From Undaria pinnatifida (Eukaryota; Sar; Phaeophyceae; Laminariales; Alariaceae), in NCBI GenBank assembly GCA_012845835.1, contig JABAKD010000008.1, positions 735,558-799,557 on the forward strand: 64,000 bases of DNA, given 5' to 3'. The translations under genes and the position numbers were made by a program. The notes under the pieces were generated by a model. It was not told the DNA's origin, did not search any database, and saw only the letters and a list, made by a program, of their open reading frames with translations. This document shows, piece after piece, positions 22,791 to 33,960 of the stretch. Within the stretch, counting starts at the first letter, position 1. Every line of letters starts with the position of its first letter.

Positions 22791-23225
22791 GTAGGGTGCT
22801 TTTGATGGGTTTTGGTGTTTTTTTGTCGGTGTTGATTAGAACGTCACTTGTTTGATGGGTATGGTGGGTGTTGGTAGATGTTGGTGGGGCCTGATGGATT
22901 TTGGTTGTTTTTGGTGGGTGTTGGAGGGGTTTAGGTGGGTTTTGGTGAGTTACCGTGGGTTTTGGTGGGCTTGGAATTAGTGAGGTTGCATGGGCTTTGG
23001 TCGGTTTTGGTGGGGTCTCGGCTGGTTCGAGTGCTTTTTGGTGAAATTTGGGGATATTTGGCCGGTGTACGTGGGTTTGGTGGATTTTGGTGCGTTTGGG
23101 TGGATTCTGATTGGTTTTAGCGAATTTAGGTTGATTTGGTTTTGTTTTTGAGGTTTTTGGGGGGCTTTATGTTTTTTTCAACGCTTTTAACTGGATTCTC
23201 GCGGGTTTTGGTGGGGTGTCGTGGT
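22790..23225 (+). repeat. G/T-rich strand-asymmetric repeat (GGTGGGTTTTGGT)
   Basis: The plus strand is almost free of C for 400 bp. It consists of TTTTGGTGGG, TTGGTGGGTGTTGG and related units with no strict period. Confidence 0.8.
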
Positions 23226-23329
23226 TGCGGCGCGTGCATGCCTGGTGGTACATGTCGCCATGCTTCCCCCGTTGATTTCCTTTCCGGTACGGCAGTTTTC
23301 GTGTCCTTCAGTAGCCAGCCTATCCTACC

Positions 23330-25330
23330 CCCAGACTCCGCCGGCCTCGAACCGGGCGGCCTCCTTGGAACCTATTCTCCCTCACTGGTGAAAAAATCGT
23401 TTTCTACGCTTGGCGACCCTTCCTTGAATCCCCCCCCCCCCCTCCCCATCTCCGACGTATACACCTCCCACGACAACATCACTGTGGTCATCGAGGGCCC
23501 AACGACAGCAAATTTCCCTTTCCCCGCCGAAGATCGCGTGTCTGCAACTTCTTGCACACCTCGACATCGACAGACGAACAAGCCCCCCCCCGCCTACGGG
23601 ACCGCCCGCAGTTGAGCCTATCCGACGTGATGCTTAAAGTTTGCATGTTTAACATCGGTCATCGACGAACTGGGCGACGTCTTCCCTACATCCAAGACCG
23701 ACTTCGGCTTGTGATCCTCGTTCCCGTTCAAGATTGCCGTACTCCGAGACAGCGCCCCGGTCACCACCCGCCCATACCGTATCAATTCAACCACCACCAA
23801 GAAGGCAGACGCCGTCCTCGACCAACACTTGGCCGTCGGAATCATGCAACATTTTACGTCTCCCTATGGACGCCATCCCCAAGAAGGGTAGGGACTTCCG
23901 GATCATTATCAACTGCGAGAAGCTGAACGCCATCAGCTCCCTCGGACGGCTCCTGACCCCCCGCGTCAACGACGTCCTCGACCCTCTTGGATAAGCGACG
24001 CATTTCCCCCCTACTCAACCTGGTATCCTCCTTCCATCTCCGCCTACACGTATACAATGGAATACCGTGAGGGTTCGGCCAAGTACACTACCGATTGCTT
24101 TTCCCTTCCCCATCAGCCAGTCACCGAAGTCGATTGCATCGGAACAGACCACCTCACCAGCCTCGATACCGGTGACATCTACCTCACCCGTCTCTGGGAG
24201 TGCACGGTTTACGAGCCATCTATGCCGGAAATCGGCTTGAATGGACTCGTCCCGCCTCCCTCCGGCCCCATCGTCTCAACCATCGACCCCTCCCCACCGA
24301 CGACGACTTGGGTGACTACTCCTGTCTGGGGCAAAACATGCCCTCTCCCCGGCCTCTTCTCCGCCTCCAGAATATTTACCGGGCCAATGTCATTCCACGA
24401 TCGCACCGCCGGGTCGCTCGCCAGCCCCGAGAACAGCCCCTTGGTCTCCCCGCCATCCACCATTGGCGCTTCGGTCCAAGCCCGTTCGGATCTGACATAT
24501 TCTCGGACACGTTATCGCACTGCTACCGCTAGAACTCTCGGACCGCAGCCGATTACACTTTTGCTCGCAGAGCACCGGAGACTGTGCTCAAAAGATCTTC
24601 GTATCGATTCCGCACCGGAAACTGTGCTTACAAGATCTTCGTTTCGTTGCCGCCCCCTGCTCGTTCCCCACTCAGGATCTCGCCGGTTCCTTCGCAAAAC
24701 GACAACGCCTCCGGTCGCCCCCCCCCACAACCCGCGTAGGCCGCCGTCCCGGAATCCAGCCAATAAAATATTGACCTCGACACCGTTGTCTTCACAGACC
24801 CGCCACCCGCATTCCGTCCCTCGGCGCCTGTCGCTGCGTCGGATGACAATATGTCAAGACTGACTTCAACACCGCTTTCTGCAGGGTCACCACCGTTGCC
24901 TTCGCGCATCCTTCTGGAATCCTTCGTTGAACCCGATAACGACTCCCATCTTCTTTCGCATCGAGCACTATACTCACAAGGATTGGGTGAGCACAAATCG
25001 TCGACCCCCTCGCTTCGCCGCCACTCGCTTTCTGACATTGAGATCTCCTTATCCCGGTCAGACCAACCGTCTGTATTTCATCCCCTCGGTTTGGCGCCCA
25101 CATCTTCGCGACGTTCTCGTCCTCGCCGCTAACGGTGGCATATCACTGCACGCAAGACGGCGGCGTCCTTCTGCTTCAACGACCGCCTGCGCCCCGTCCC
25201 GCGGGAATAATACCCGATCCTCAACCACCCCACCTAAGCGCGTCTAGATTCGGACATTGGTGCGCTCTTGGGCGCTACAAACGTGCCATGCGAACACCTC
25301 CGTCCAGTTGAAACTAAACAACCAAGGCTA
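23330..25330 (+). pseudogene. Decayed Ty3/gypsy-type reverse transcriptase (E2)
   Basis: From about 23,655 the readings IDELGDVFPTSKTDFGL, FPFKIAVLRDSAPVTTRPYR and KKADAVLDQHLAVGIMQH, then IPKKGRDFRIIINCEKLNAI and PRVNDVLDPLG, follow the N-terminal RT fingers of Ty3 elements. This is the usual D--PT---DH--I--, R-YR and I-KKDG-FR--IDYR-LN order. Several frame changes and a stop interrupt it. LLNLVSSFH at about 24,015 continues the next RT motif. Beyond about 24,100 the decay is too strong to follow, and the catalytic YxDD region is not recognisable. The element is on the plus strand and its integrase lies further right. Confidence 0.7.
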
Positions 25331-25359
25331 CGTACGGTATTTGTAGGGGGGATGCTATT

Positions 25360-25915
25360 ATTAGAGATGTTATGATGATCTTTGTATGATGATGTAATAA
25401 TGATGTTAGGATGATGTTATGATGGTGATGTTAGGATGATGTTATGATGATGTAATGATGGTGTTATGATAATGTTATGATGATGTTATGATGATGTTAT
25501 GATGATGTTATGATGATGTTATGATGATGTTATGATATTATGATGATGTTATGATGATGTTATGATGATGTTATGATGATGTTATGATGATGTTATGATG
25601 ATGTTATGACGATGTTATGATGGTGGTATGATGATGTTATGATGATGTTATGATGATGGTATGATGATATTTATGCCGATGTAATGATGGTGTTATGATG
25701 ATATCATGATGATATCATGATGATATTATGATGATGTTATGATGATGTTACGATGATGTTATGATGGTGTTATGATGATGTTATGATGGTGTCATGATGA
25801 TGTTATGATGATGTTATGATGATGTTACGATGATGTTATGATGATGTTATGATGATGATGTTATGATGATGTTATGATGATGTTATGATGATGTTACGAT
25901 GATGTTATGATACGC
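25360..25915. repeat. 11-bp minisatellite GATGATGTTAT
   Basis: About 50 units of GATGATGTTAT with GGT, ATC and TAC variants. It lies between the reverse transcriptase and integrase relics of E2, so it arose or expanded within that copy. Confidence 0.9.
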
Positions 25916-26040
25916 CCGCCATTCTCACTACCTGGTTTGGGCCAGTATTAACACCACAAGTGACTCCGTACCTAACGAAAACAATTACTTGCGGGGGTGT
26001 TTTCGGCGCAGCGTAGCTTATGACTCCGTTGCAGATTGAT

Positions 26041-26135
26041 GTCGAAAAATGTCTACTACAGGCGGACCATTACAATGATTAACATGATTAACATGATTAC
26101 AATGATTAACATGATTGAAATGATTACAATGTAAC
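26041..26135. repeat. ACATGATTA short tandem repeat
   Basis: Six to seven units of ACATGATTA and ACAATGATTA. Confidence 0.75.
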
Positions 26136-26169
26136 CCCTACAATGCTCGTGCGTGTTTTCTGATGGATC

Positions 26170-27790
26170 GGCATGGACGTCTTCATTCGCTCGTGGGTCC
26201 GCCGCTGCCTCAAATGCCAGGCGCGCAAAATATCCAGCGAAACACTGCGCCAGTTTTATAATTTTCGTGCCGAGGCCCGACAGCCCCGGCGTCACCGCCA
26301 GCGTCAACTGACTTTGGGGCACTGCCTATATCACCTCACGCGGCAATGTCGACATCCTCCTTCTCCTTCATCGATTGCTTCAGTCGGGGCACTGACATGG
26401 TATAAACCCACTTCACCACGGCCGGCACCACTGACAGCCAAATGATCAGTCCATATTCGTTCTGGGGGTACTCAGTCACGCTCATCTCCGACAGTTGACT
26501 ACAATATTACTCCAAACGTTTCCGCACCTTTTACCACCGATTTGACATCCGCAAGATCAATACGAGCTCGAACCACCCCTGCACCAAGGGTGGCGTCGAG
26601 AGCATCGATCACGTGTTGGTTCAGACATGCTCTCAATGGTCGTCAACGAATACCGAATGGACTGCGATGCGCAGCTGCCGCGCGTCTCGCTGGCCTACAA
26701 CAACTCTGTTGGCGCCGCTACGGAGCTTGTCTCCGACGACGTACGCATACGCTGCCTTCCTCCCCTCCCGCTATCGACGTTCGACACCCCCAACATTGGA
26801 GGCCCTCTAACCTTGGACCGCGACCATCCGGGCAACTGAAATCTCACCGACGACCAACGGCGACGAGTCTACCACGTCATCTGCAAACGTCACAACATCA
26901 CCAACTCGCACCTGCAACGCCGGAGCACCCCCACCGTGGACGTATTTTCTCGCTCCCCGTCTTTCACCGTGAGCGGCTACGCCTGAACCTACAACTCAAC
27001 CACCACCAGCAGCCAAAATGTCTGAAAGGAAACCGACTCAATCATATTGAGGACGAAGGTTTGCTTGGATTGGATCGGGCCGTTCAAGATTCTCGCCTTA
27101 TTATATACATAGGACTGGCGTCAGCTTCCGACGCCCCCAAAAACCGCCCGCTTCAACGAAAAGTCCTTTTCCTCGGCCTACGTTCTGACAAACCGGGATG
27201 GAAACTCAACTGTCACGTCTTCGACGTTCGATGCAAGGCGTACTGGAATCGCGGCAGCTCCGACGGGTATGCCCTAGCACCTTTCGTCCGACCTCATACT
27301 GTACGTGTTAACCGCCTTTGCCACCAGCACTCCCAAGTTACCACATCGTCCTCGACAACGTCTCACCACCGCGGGATTGCCTTGAGCTCGAGAAGACTCT
27401 GGGCCACCCACACATTCGCAGCCGTGGAGGGATTATGGACGGTATGTACGATACCTGCTCGGCCGGACTCCTCAGACGTTCGTGCGAGCGAGAACTGGAC
27501 CTTGAGCATTCCAGGTGGCACATCCTTGTGTACTCGTCCCCGGCGCCCCAGCCAACGACGGACAGACAAAACCGCTTGTACCCCCAGGTGCGCAGTGACG
27601 TCGGGCAACATAAACGAAAACGATCACAAGACCGAAATTTCCTTGTCCCCGGCTACACCCTGATCTCCCGCTTCCTCTGGCTTGGACACTTTAGGACCAC
27701 CGTCCTCTCTCAAGGAATACACGTAGGGTGCAAGACAGGTCACGGCCAATATAGCGACTGCACAAGATTTCCCATCGCTCTGCGTTAGAC
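26170..27790 (+). pseudogene. Decayed Ty3/gypsy-type integrase (E2)
   Basis: SWVRRCLKCQARK at about 26,200 preserves the C-x2-C end of the integrase zinc finger. After a gap with stops, MLSMVVNEYRMDCDAQLPRV, LAYNNSVGAATELVSDDVRI and LPPLPLSTFD (26,627-26,800) match the C-terminal part of the catalytic core in E3. TDDQRRRVYHVICKRHN, VCLDWIGPFKILAL and GRYVRYLLGR follow the E3 C-terminal order. The stretch around the two catalytic Asp residues is largely lost. There are many stops, so it is not functional. Confidence 0.75.
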
Positions 27791-28320
27791 CTTCTTCAGA
27801 CGGCACCTACCTGGGATGATTCCTCCACGACTCAGGACCATAAAAGTCGACCTCCGGAGAGCGAGACACACTACCTTCAGTGCCCCCAACAGCGAATCGT
27901 GATTCCTCAATTCTACCATTCTTGGAGTCTAGCTCACGGAATGTTGCGGAACTAAGACGCGTCCCGTATGGCTCCCACTCCCCCCGTTCTTCCCCACACC
28001 CCACACCCCCGCAGTTAGTGTTCCATAGGCTAGAGTATTTGGTTCTTGTACGTCGTCAACATGTAGGAGTACGGTAGTTGGTTCCGGTTGATTCTCGATA
28101 GCTTCGTTTACTAGTCTCTACTTATAGCGGATGTTTGCGTTGTTAGTGGTTACTAAGGTACTCCGCAATCGAGCTGAGTTTTTGGGTGTCTTCGTGTTAG
28201 ATGTTTTCCCCCTTTACAGCTATCGATTCCGCCTAATCCCTCTTGTGAACACAGCATGTTCATGGTCTTGTTGTTGTGTGTTCGGGTGCGTTGGCGTTTG
28301 CTTTGCTTCTCTAATTACCC
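27791..28320. other. Region without a supported gene
   Basis: Flank of E2. No recognisable frame, repeat or RNA. Confidence 0.4.
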
Positions 28321-28324
28321 CAGC

Positions 28325-28810
28325 GTCGATGCCGCTTACCTCCTCTCGTAAAGGCAGCCGAACTGTGATAGTACTGCTTTTTCGGGTGTATAGGGTATCT
28401 GCTTTCTTTAACTGTACCACCACCTGTCTCGCTTGCTTTCTATCACGAAGGAAGCCGACTCATGGTGACGTTGCTGCTTGGGGTGGGGTTGTGCTTGCTT
28501 CACTCTATTAATACTACGGTTAGATTCGCCTGCCTTCTACATCGAAACCCGCTGGACCGTCGTGATGGTTTCCTCTCGGACGTTTATTATGGTCTTTTTC
28601 GATCTATCAGGGCCTCTTCCGCTGGCCTCCTTTTGTAAAGGCCGCCAAACCATGGTGACGCTTATTAGGTATTCCGCCGTATTGGTATCCTGCTCACACC
28701 TACTATCACCCATTCCGCTTGCCTCATTTCACGAAGGCCAGCGGCCGAAACGTGGGGATTGTTGTTGTGAGCGCAAACCGCCTGGATTGCACATATAGGT
28801 TTTAATTTCC
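28325..28810. repeat. Ancient 96-bp tandem array
   Basis: Five diverged units have landmarks CCGCTTGCCTC...ACGAAGGC...CATGGTGACG starting near 28,331, 28,428, 28,525, 28,619 and 28,715, so the period is 94-97 bp. A sixth degenerate unit may follow at 28,811. Two overlapping open frames in the array are not supported as genes. Confidence 0.65.
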
Positions 28811-28905
28811 CGCGTGTCCATCTCCGTTGGCACGGAATGGCCAACTCATCTTGCTGTGTTCGCAACCTGTACCCTCGCCTCGTAGTTTGTGACCTCAGAC
28901 GGAGC
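28808..28905 (+). repeat. Dispersed repeat with CTCGTAGTTTGTGA
   Basis: CCGCGTGTCCAT...TTGGCA...GGAATGGCCAACT...TTGCTGTGTT and then CTCGTAGTTTGTGA. A close relative lies at 47,972-48,045. Partial relatives lie at about 2,195, 47,370 and 47,805. Confidence 0.6.
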
Positions 28906-29039
28906 TCGAGTCGTCTACGTAGTTACATAAGCATCCATATTGACGGAGAGCTTATTTCAGCGTTTCGCGTTTTTTTTCGATTTCTCCCTAGTTTCTTTCG
29001 GGAGAACCTGAAAAACGTTTTTAGGGATGTTTATGGAAT

Positions 29040-29290
29040 GAATGTATATCCGCGGGGCGGTTTTCACTGAGCACTTTGATCAAACCGCACCGCTCCGTGA
29101 CATTTGTAAGGGCGGATCCCGCTCTGTGACAGCCCGCGACTTTTCCCACAGGCGGATATCCGATGCGCTCCGCTCCGTAATACACAAGAAACATCCGCTC
29201 CGCTCCGTGACATTTTCAAGGGTGGATACGTACTCCGCTATATTCCGTGAGTTTCCCGACGTGCGGAAATGCGCTCCGTAACATTATAAT
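29040..29290. repeat. Cluster of GCGGATATCCG / CCGCTCCGTGACATT motifs
   Basis: CCGCTCCGTGACATTTTCAA, GGCGGATATCCGATGCGCTC and related pieces recur 5-6 times. The core GCGGATATCCGC is a perfect palindrome. The same cluster type occurs at 30,165-30,290, 30,435-30,505 and 46,820-46,975, all around the hAT gene. The arrangement resembles subterminal transposase-binding arrays of hAT elements (inference). Confidence 0.6.
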
Positions 29291-29459
29291 ACCAAAAACA
29301 GCCCCGCTCTGTATGAATTACAACTAACTGCGCGGTTGAAACCATGCAAGGCGTCTTTTCTATGGAGCGGTTCATACCACCCCGTAGCATATATATACTC
29401 TCATCGGTCATACCGCTGAAAGTCACGTGTGTACACGGACCAAATTGTTCCTTATGATG

Positions 29460-30120
29460 GAACTCCAAGCGCGGAGTAAGGGGGCCGGACGTGACCGAAA
29501 GAGCCGAGGGTGAAATAAAGTACGGGAGTGATGGTGTTGCGAAAGCCCCCGCCCCGCATAAACAGCGTAATAATGTGAACAGATGGGTGTTTTTTTTTTG
29601 TTGTTTTTCACTGTTGTTGTTAGTTGTTGTTGGTTGGTTCACGCCCGTGTTCACTGCTGTTGATACTTAGTACGTTTGTAATGACGGATAGGGCAGCCAG
29701 CCGTGGTCTTGGATCAGGCGCTCTGTGTTGCGGTTCTGCTGCCCCGCCCCCCCGTCGCCCTGTCTGTGCTGTATGATCAGCAAATAATGTTAAAATATTC
29801 ACAAATATTCAACAACAATTAATTATCGTTTTTGTTCTTTTTCCTCGAGGGCCGCAACGTTTGTTTGCATGTTGTGCACCTTTCTCCTTTTTGCTGGGCG
29901 TTGGGCGCCACTAGGTTGCGCTATAAAAATGTTCATTTTATCCACCAGTACAACGTATGCTTACTTATCGGTAGTTAGTTATCCGTGGATATCCGTATCA
30001 CTCCGGGATCCCAGCGTTAACCGTGTACCTCGTATCATTTTTACAGGTAATTGCTACGGTGCACCGTGGGGAAATGCCGCGGTTTTGTGCGATTTGCTCG
30101 ACGGAGTGAGAGATAAACCG
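29460..30120 (+). repeat. Direct repeat L, partner of 44,395-45,070
   Basis: Colinear with 44,395-45,070: GCGGAGTAAGGGGG...CCGAGGGTGAAATAAAGTACGG...AACAGCGT...GTGAACAG-TGGGTGTTTT, then CGCAACGTTT, GGGCTGGGCGTTGG-type sequence, TATCCG-ATCACT, and finally GCGGTTTTGTGCG. The partner lies just downstream of the hAT stop codon, so this copy may be the 3' end of an older hAT element placed upstream. Confidence 0.7.
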
Positions 30121-30164
30121 CTCCATGAAACAAACCGTGTGGCAGATGTCCGCTCAGCGATAAG

Positions 30165-30290
30165 TCGTGACCTTGGTAGCGGCTGATATCCGCTCCGTGA
30201 CAGTGCGTGACTTTTCCCCCGCAAGCGGATATATATATATATCCGCTCCGTTTCATACTCGAAAAATCCGCTCCGCTCGTGGACATAATA
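30165..30290. repeat. Second GCGGATATCCG cluster
   Basis: GCGGCTGATATCCGCTCCGT and GCGGATATATATATATCCGC (a longer AT-expanded palindrome at about 30,223-30,246) with GACTTTTCCCC. Confidence 0.65.
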
Positions 30291-30313
30291 TTCAGGGACG
30301 GGGAGTTATAGGG

Positions 30314-30412
30314 ACGTATATACCTGGTAGACTATACCTGGTAGACTATACCTGGTAGACTATACCTGGTAGACTATTATACCTGGTAGACTATACCTGG
30401 TAGACTTTACGT
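30314..30412. repeat. 16-bp tandem TACCTGGTAGACTATA
   Basis: Six units; one has an ATT insertion. The unit fuses two odd palindromes, TACC-T-GGTA and TAG-A-CTA, which also occur singly throughout the window. Confidence 0.9.
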
Positions 30413-30434
30413 TCAGCAATAATAATCCGTGAAT

Positions 30435-30505
30435 TTTGTGGTGGCGGAGCTCCGCTCCGTAGTATTCCGTGACTTTTCCGACAGGCGGATATCTATCTCC
30501 TCCGC
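30435..30505. repeat. Third GCGGATATC cluster
   Basis: GTGGCGGAGCTCCGCTCCGT and GACAGGCGGATATCTATC directly upstream of the hAT first-exon region. Confidence 0.6.
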
Positions 30506-30801
30506 TCCTCCGCTCCTCCGCTCCTTTCCGAGATATGATTCGTACGTGTAAAATAAAACAAATAAACGCACCGCGGCGCGGTTCTTACTCCGTACACGTC
30601 CTAAATACTTCGAAGTATGCTCTTCCGGAAAATCAATACTCCGATGCCTGGTACGGTTGGTTATCAAGTTCTGCTGTGCATCATGCGAATCGCGGTGTAT
30701 ACAAGACACGAATGCACACGGTGCGTAGACACGCACCCACACGTGTGTGTACGTTTGGAGCAAAGCATACTCCGAACGGCGCGGCGGTTGGCGGACCTCT
30801 G

Positions 30802-31321
30802 ATGTTGGATGCGATGGATTCCAATACCGAACAAAGTGCACAGCATAATAATAATGCTGCTGCAGAGGCTGAGGTGGAAGAGTCCACGTCCACCCCGGGT
30901 TCTTCTGCTCTTCTTTCTCCTCCTCCTTCTCTTGGGAATTGTTCGGTTTCTACCGCGGCGACTCCCACACCTCCCGTCAACACCGCGCAAAGCGTTCCAC
31001 GCGCGGTCCCAAACGTGGCAGTGGGCGCTGGTTCTAGGGTGACCTCAGGTGCTTGGCTATACTTCAAGAAGTTCGACAAGCCAGTGAACAATAGAGGTCA
31101 AAATACTCAATGCCAAGTGAAAAAAGAAGACGGGAATGTTTGCGGTAGGATTTACAAGCATGTTTCGGGGAACGGCACCACTCCGCTGCTGGAGCATCTA
31201 TCTGCCAAGCACCCGGCGGAATACGAGATAGCGACGAAATCGCGCACGAAGTCGAAGGAAACCAAAAAGAAGAAAGGCGAGGCGCACGCTGCCGCTGCAG
31301 GCGCTACCTCCGCAGGGCCAC
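30802..31321 (+). CDS. hAT transposase, exon A (BED zinc finger)
   Basis: The chosen ATG starts MLDAMDSNTEQSAQH; the frame is open further upstream, so the start is not certain. A Ser/Pro/Thr-rich leader of about 90 residues precedes a BED-type finger: SGAWLYFKKF, then CQVKKEDGNVC, RIYKHVSGNGTTPLLEHL and SAKH. This has the W-YF aromatic pair, two Cys, and the H...H end of the fold; the Cys pair is spaced wider than the classic C-x2-C. A Lys-rich linker (SKETKKKKGEAH) follows. The donor CCAC then GTGAGT leaves one base, which exon B completes in frame. BED fingers of hAT transposases bind transposon ends. Confidence 0.82.
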
Positions 31322-31674
31322 GTGAGTGGTTGCTGCGTTTGTTGTGCCTGCTGATATTTTTCATGCGCGCTGCGTCCCGCGTACTTTTGTGATTTATTTA
31401 GTAATTTTTTCCCGAAATTTCTGTTGTTGTACGCATTCTGTTCTGTGAGCATCACCATCTATCTATCTCTCTCTGGTAAGCACATACACACATAGCGACC
31501 TTTGCTTTTTCTCTCTGTTTTGCTTTGTTTCCCCAGTCCCGTGAGTAACGTAACTGCATGCTGTCGGGGGAACAGCTTCGATAACATGGCAACATACATG
31601 GTAACATGCATGGTAATAGACTATACCAGGTACATGGTAACATGGTAACAACATCCATGGTAATGTACAGTAAC

Positions 31675-31765
31675 ACCGGTCGCCCCGGTGGCGTATCAGG
31701 TTATCCTCGAGCCTGGCATAGGTCAGTTTCTTCGTGGGTTCGAGCCCCGCCGAGTGCATGCTCGT
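31675..31765 (+). repeat. tRNA-like (SINE-type) segment
   Basis: TCGCCCCGGTGGCGTATCAG and, about 40 bp on, a clean T arm with GTGGG-TTCGAGC-CCCGC, including a pol III box B (GGTTCGAGCCC). The acceptor stem does not pair, so it is a tRNA-derived repeat or a pseudogene rather than a tRNA gene. Confidence 0.4.
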
Positions 31766-32079
31766 ATACATTCGTTGAGACTTTTTCTTGTGCACAACAG
31801 ATTGACTTGCGGAAAGCACGAGAGCGTGAGTTAGCAACACTCGATGAAAAATCGACGAGCAGTGGGATTGCTGAACCTTATGCGCGATAAAAAATGAAGG
31901 CAAGAACCGGGGGAAAGAAGGGACGACACCTATGACCACGGTTTGTCCAGAAGCTGGAAAGTAGAAGTGTGAGAAGAAAAAACGAAAAAAAACATGGTAA
32001 CATACATGGTAACATACATCATGGTAACATGCCCCACGCCTGAGTGCAGTTCGCTTGCTCGGCAGGAATGAAAAATATT

Positions 32080-32275
32080 ACTAGTATTAGGAATCGGGAA
32101 CCGACAAGAATAATGTGTTGTTTGTTGTTCATAGAGAGATTTCGGCGTTATGGTTCATAGTTTTTGTTGCGGAGTACGTACGTGGCTTACTCTGACAGCA
32201 GCAGCAGCTGGCATTGTTTGGTTGATCGCGCTTTTGGAGATAAGAAGTGGATACCGCACGGGAAGAATTTTATGC
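32080..32275 (+). repeat. Third copy of the 45/46 kb unit
   Basis: AATCGGGAACCGACAAGAAT, TGTTGTTTGTTGTTC, GGAGTACGTACGT, GACAGCAGCAG and GGTTGATCGCGCTT appear in the same order as at 45,090-45,270 and 46,143-46,320. Confidence 0.7.
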
Positions 32276-32721
32276 TTATACTGTATGTTTAGTTTAAATT
32301 CATATATATATGTGGTCACTTGTTTTTTTTCCCCATTTTCCCTTTCTAGACTATACATGGAAATACAACATCATGAGCTTTTTTTTTTTCTTCATCCCGT
32401 TTATTATCCTCGCGCTCAACATCTTTTTCATCTGGCAGCATTAGTTTAGAACCACGGGCATCTAAGGCCCCTATACTCTCGCACTCCCTCCCAATCAATA
32501 GCAACTCAGATCCGGGGTCACACAGCGGGGGGGGCCTCCTCCCCCCTCCCGACGACGGCGCGTGCCTTCTTTTTCATCGCGAGAAGAATGCAGCATTTTT
32601 TTTCCCTCGTCGACTACGAAGCGTCGAATTGTACCTACATGCCCACGCTGCTAGGAGATGCTCTCAGCAGTTAGTAGATACTACTTTCTTTTGTATTTCT
32701 GCAAATAAAATCAAAATATCA

Positions 32722-32800
32722 CCGCGGTGGGAATCGAACTCAAGGACCAACGCTAGCAGTGTTCGAGGGTAACCACTAGACCACCGGGGCGACCGGACTT
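32722..32800 (-). repeat. tRNA-like (SINE-type) segment
   Basis: On the minus strand: CGCCCCGGTGGTCTAGTGG (box A-like) and GAGTTCGATTCCC (box B), about 45 bp apart. Stems are imperfect. It shares the CGCCCCGGTGG start with the 31.7 kb copy. Confidence 0.45.
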
Positions 32801-32872
32801 ATGTATATACAGATAAGAATTTATGGAATGCCACGGAGCCGTAAAATAACATAATGAAAATAAAAAGAAATA

Positions 32873-33115
32873 AAATACACTTCAGCTGTGAGATCAACCT
32901 AAAATGAATTTTTGATCAAAACTCAGCTTTCTTTGCAAGCTGTGTGTGATACTTGGATCTCGCGTGTTGCGAGGTGTGTACCCTCTCGTGAAGGATAAAG
33001 GTGGGTGACCCCCCTGGCAATAATGCCAGGGTCAACAGGACTAACTAAGACGTTCAGCCTTGTTCTGCGTGCGGAACTTGATAACCCGCATGGAGGGGGA
33101 CAAAACCAGACATAT
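32873..33115 (-). mobile_element. Diverged FB-family terminus
   Basis: AAATACACTTCAGCTGTGAG, GCAAGCTGTGTGTGATACTT, a GGGTCAACAGG remnant and TGGAGGGGGACAAAACCAGA in family order, minus orientation. It is more diverged than the other copies. Confidence 0.5.
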
Positions 33116-33461
33116 CATCTGTGGAATTCAGTATGCATGTATACAATAATAATAATAATAATAATAATAATGTCGTAAGCTCTTGGAGTGGGCTACTTGC
33201 CAAATTGGGTCTACCGGGTTTGTACGCAAGTTCCTGTGTACTCCCTGTATATATGGCAGGCCAGCGAAGGTCCAGCCCAGGCCTGATGCTCGGGTTGTTA
33301 GTGCAGTCAAGCCATGATGGAACATGCTGTGTAAGTATATATACCGGTGTGTCTTATCTATCATATCTCCCTATCTCATTGTCGGTGTACCCCAACACGC
33401 ATAACATCCAACTCATTTCTCCCCCCTGTGCCTCTGCCATCTTTTGAACTTGCATACACAG

Positions 33462-33828
33462 CGCTTTTGCGGGGCACTAACAGGAAGCCCCTGTCACCAG
33501 AACTCAAGGACAGCCTAGACCGCCTGTCGGTTATCTGGTGTGTCCGGGACGGCCGGCCCTTGGAATCTCTCAAAGATGATGTGCGACACAAGTTGATTCT
33601 GTCTAAGTTTGTGCCCGAGTACGCAGCGAGCGATACTTCACATCCAACTCTGGACAAGGTCCTGGCGTCCCTCTACGATGAAGCCAAAAGTTCCCTCGTC
33701 GCCAAGCTGAAAGGAGTGCGCGACGAGCTCCAGCAGATTGGCTATTCTGGCCCTTTCTGCAGCTTGCAGCTGGAGATGACCTCAATCAACAACGACGAGT
33801 TCTGTACCGCTTCAGTGTCTGTCATTCT
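33462..33828 (+). CDS. hAT transposase, exon B
   Basis: The acceptor GCATACACAG and phase (two bases completing exon A's codon) give ...GPPLLRGTNRKPLSPELK, then LSVIWCVRDGRPLESLKDD, LDKVLASLYDEAKSSL and FCSLQLEMTSINNDEFCTAS. The order matches the hAT segment after the finger: the (I)V-D-RPL---E motif, the leucine-rich LY-E-K--L-- stretch, and the start of the RNase H-like core. At the position where hAT cores usually have the first catalytic Asp (LxxDxWTS), this reads LQLEMTS, with Glu instead of Asp. The donor ATTCT then GTGAGT leaves two bases. Confidence 0.82.
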
Positions 33829-33960
33829 GTGAGTGAACCCGATTCCTGCCTGCTCTCTCTTCTGACCATACAACATATATATTTTTTTTCAAATTGAAAC
33901 GTGCGTGTTTTTTCAATTGATTATTTATATGGCTCCATAATTTATAGTTGTTTTTACGCG

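Larger units (their letters stand above)
31322..33461 (+). other. Intron A/B of the hAT gene
   Basis: About 2.1 kb, filled by dispersed repeats: CATGGTAACATA motifs (31,580-31,680 and 31,990-32,035), two tRNA-like segments, a copy of the 45/46 kb duplicated unit, an FB terminus and an AAT microsatellite at 33,146-33,171. Confidence 0.65.

Noticed and set aside
25360-25915. Regular repeats as a CRISPR array
   Set aside because: Head-to-tail 11-bp units with no spacers, in a eukaryotic context; no CRISPR array is present in the window.
31675-31765. Functional tRNA gene
   Set aside because: Good T arm but no pairing acceptor stem.
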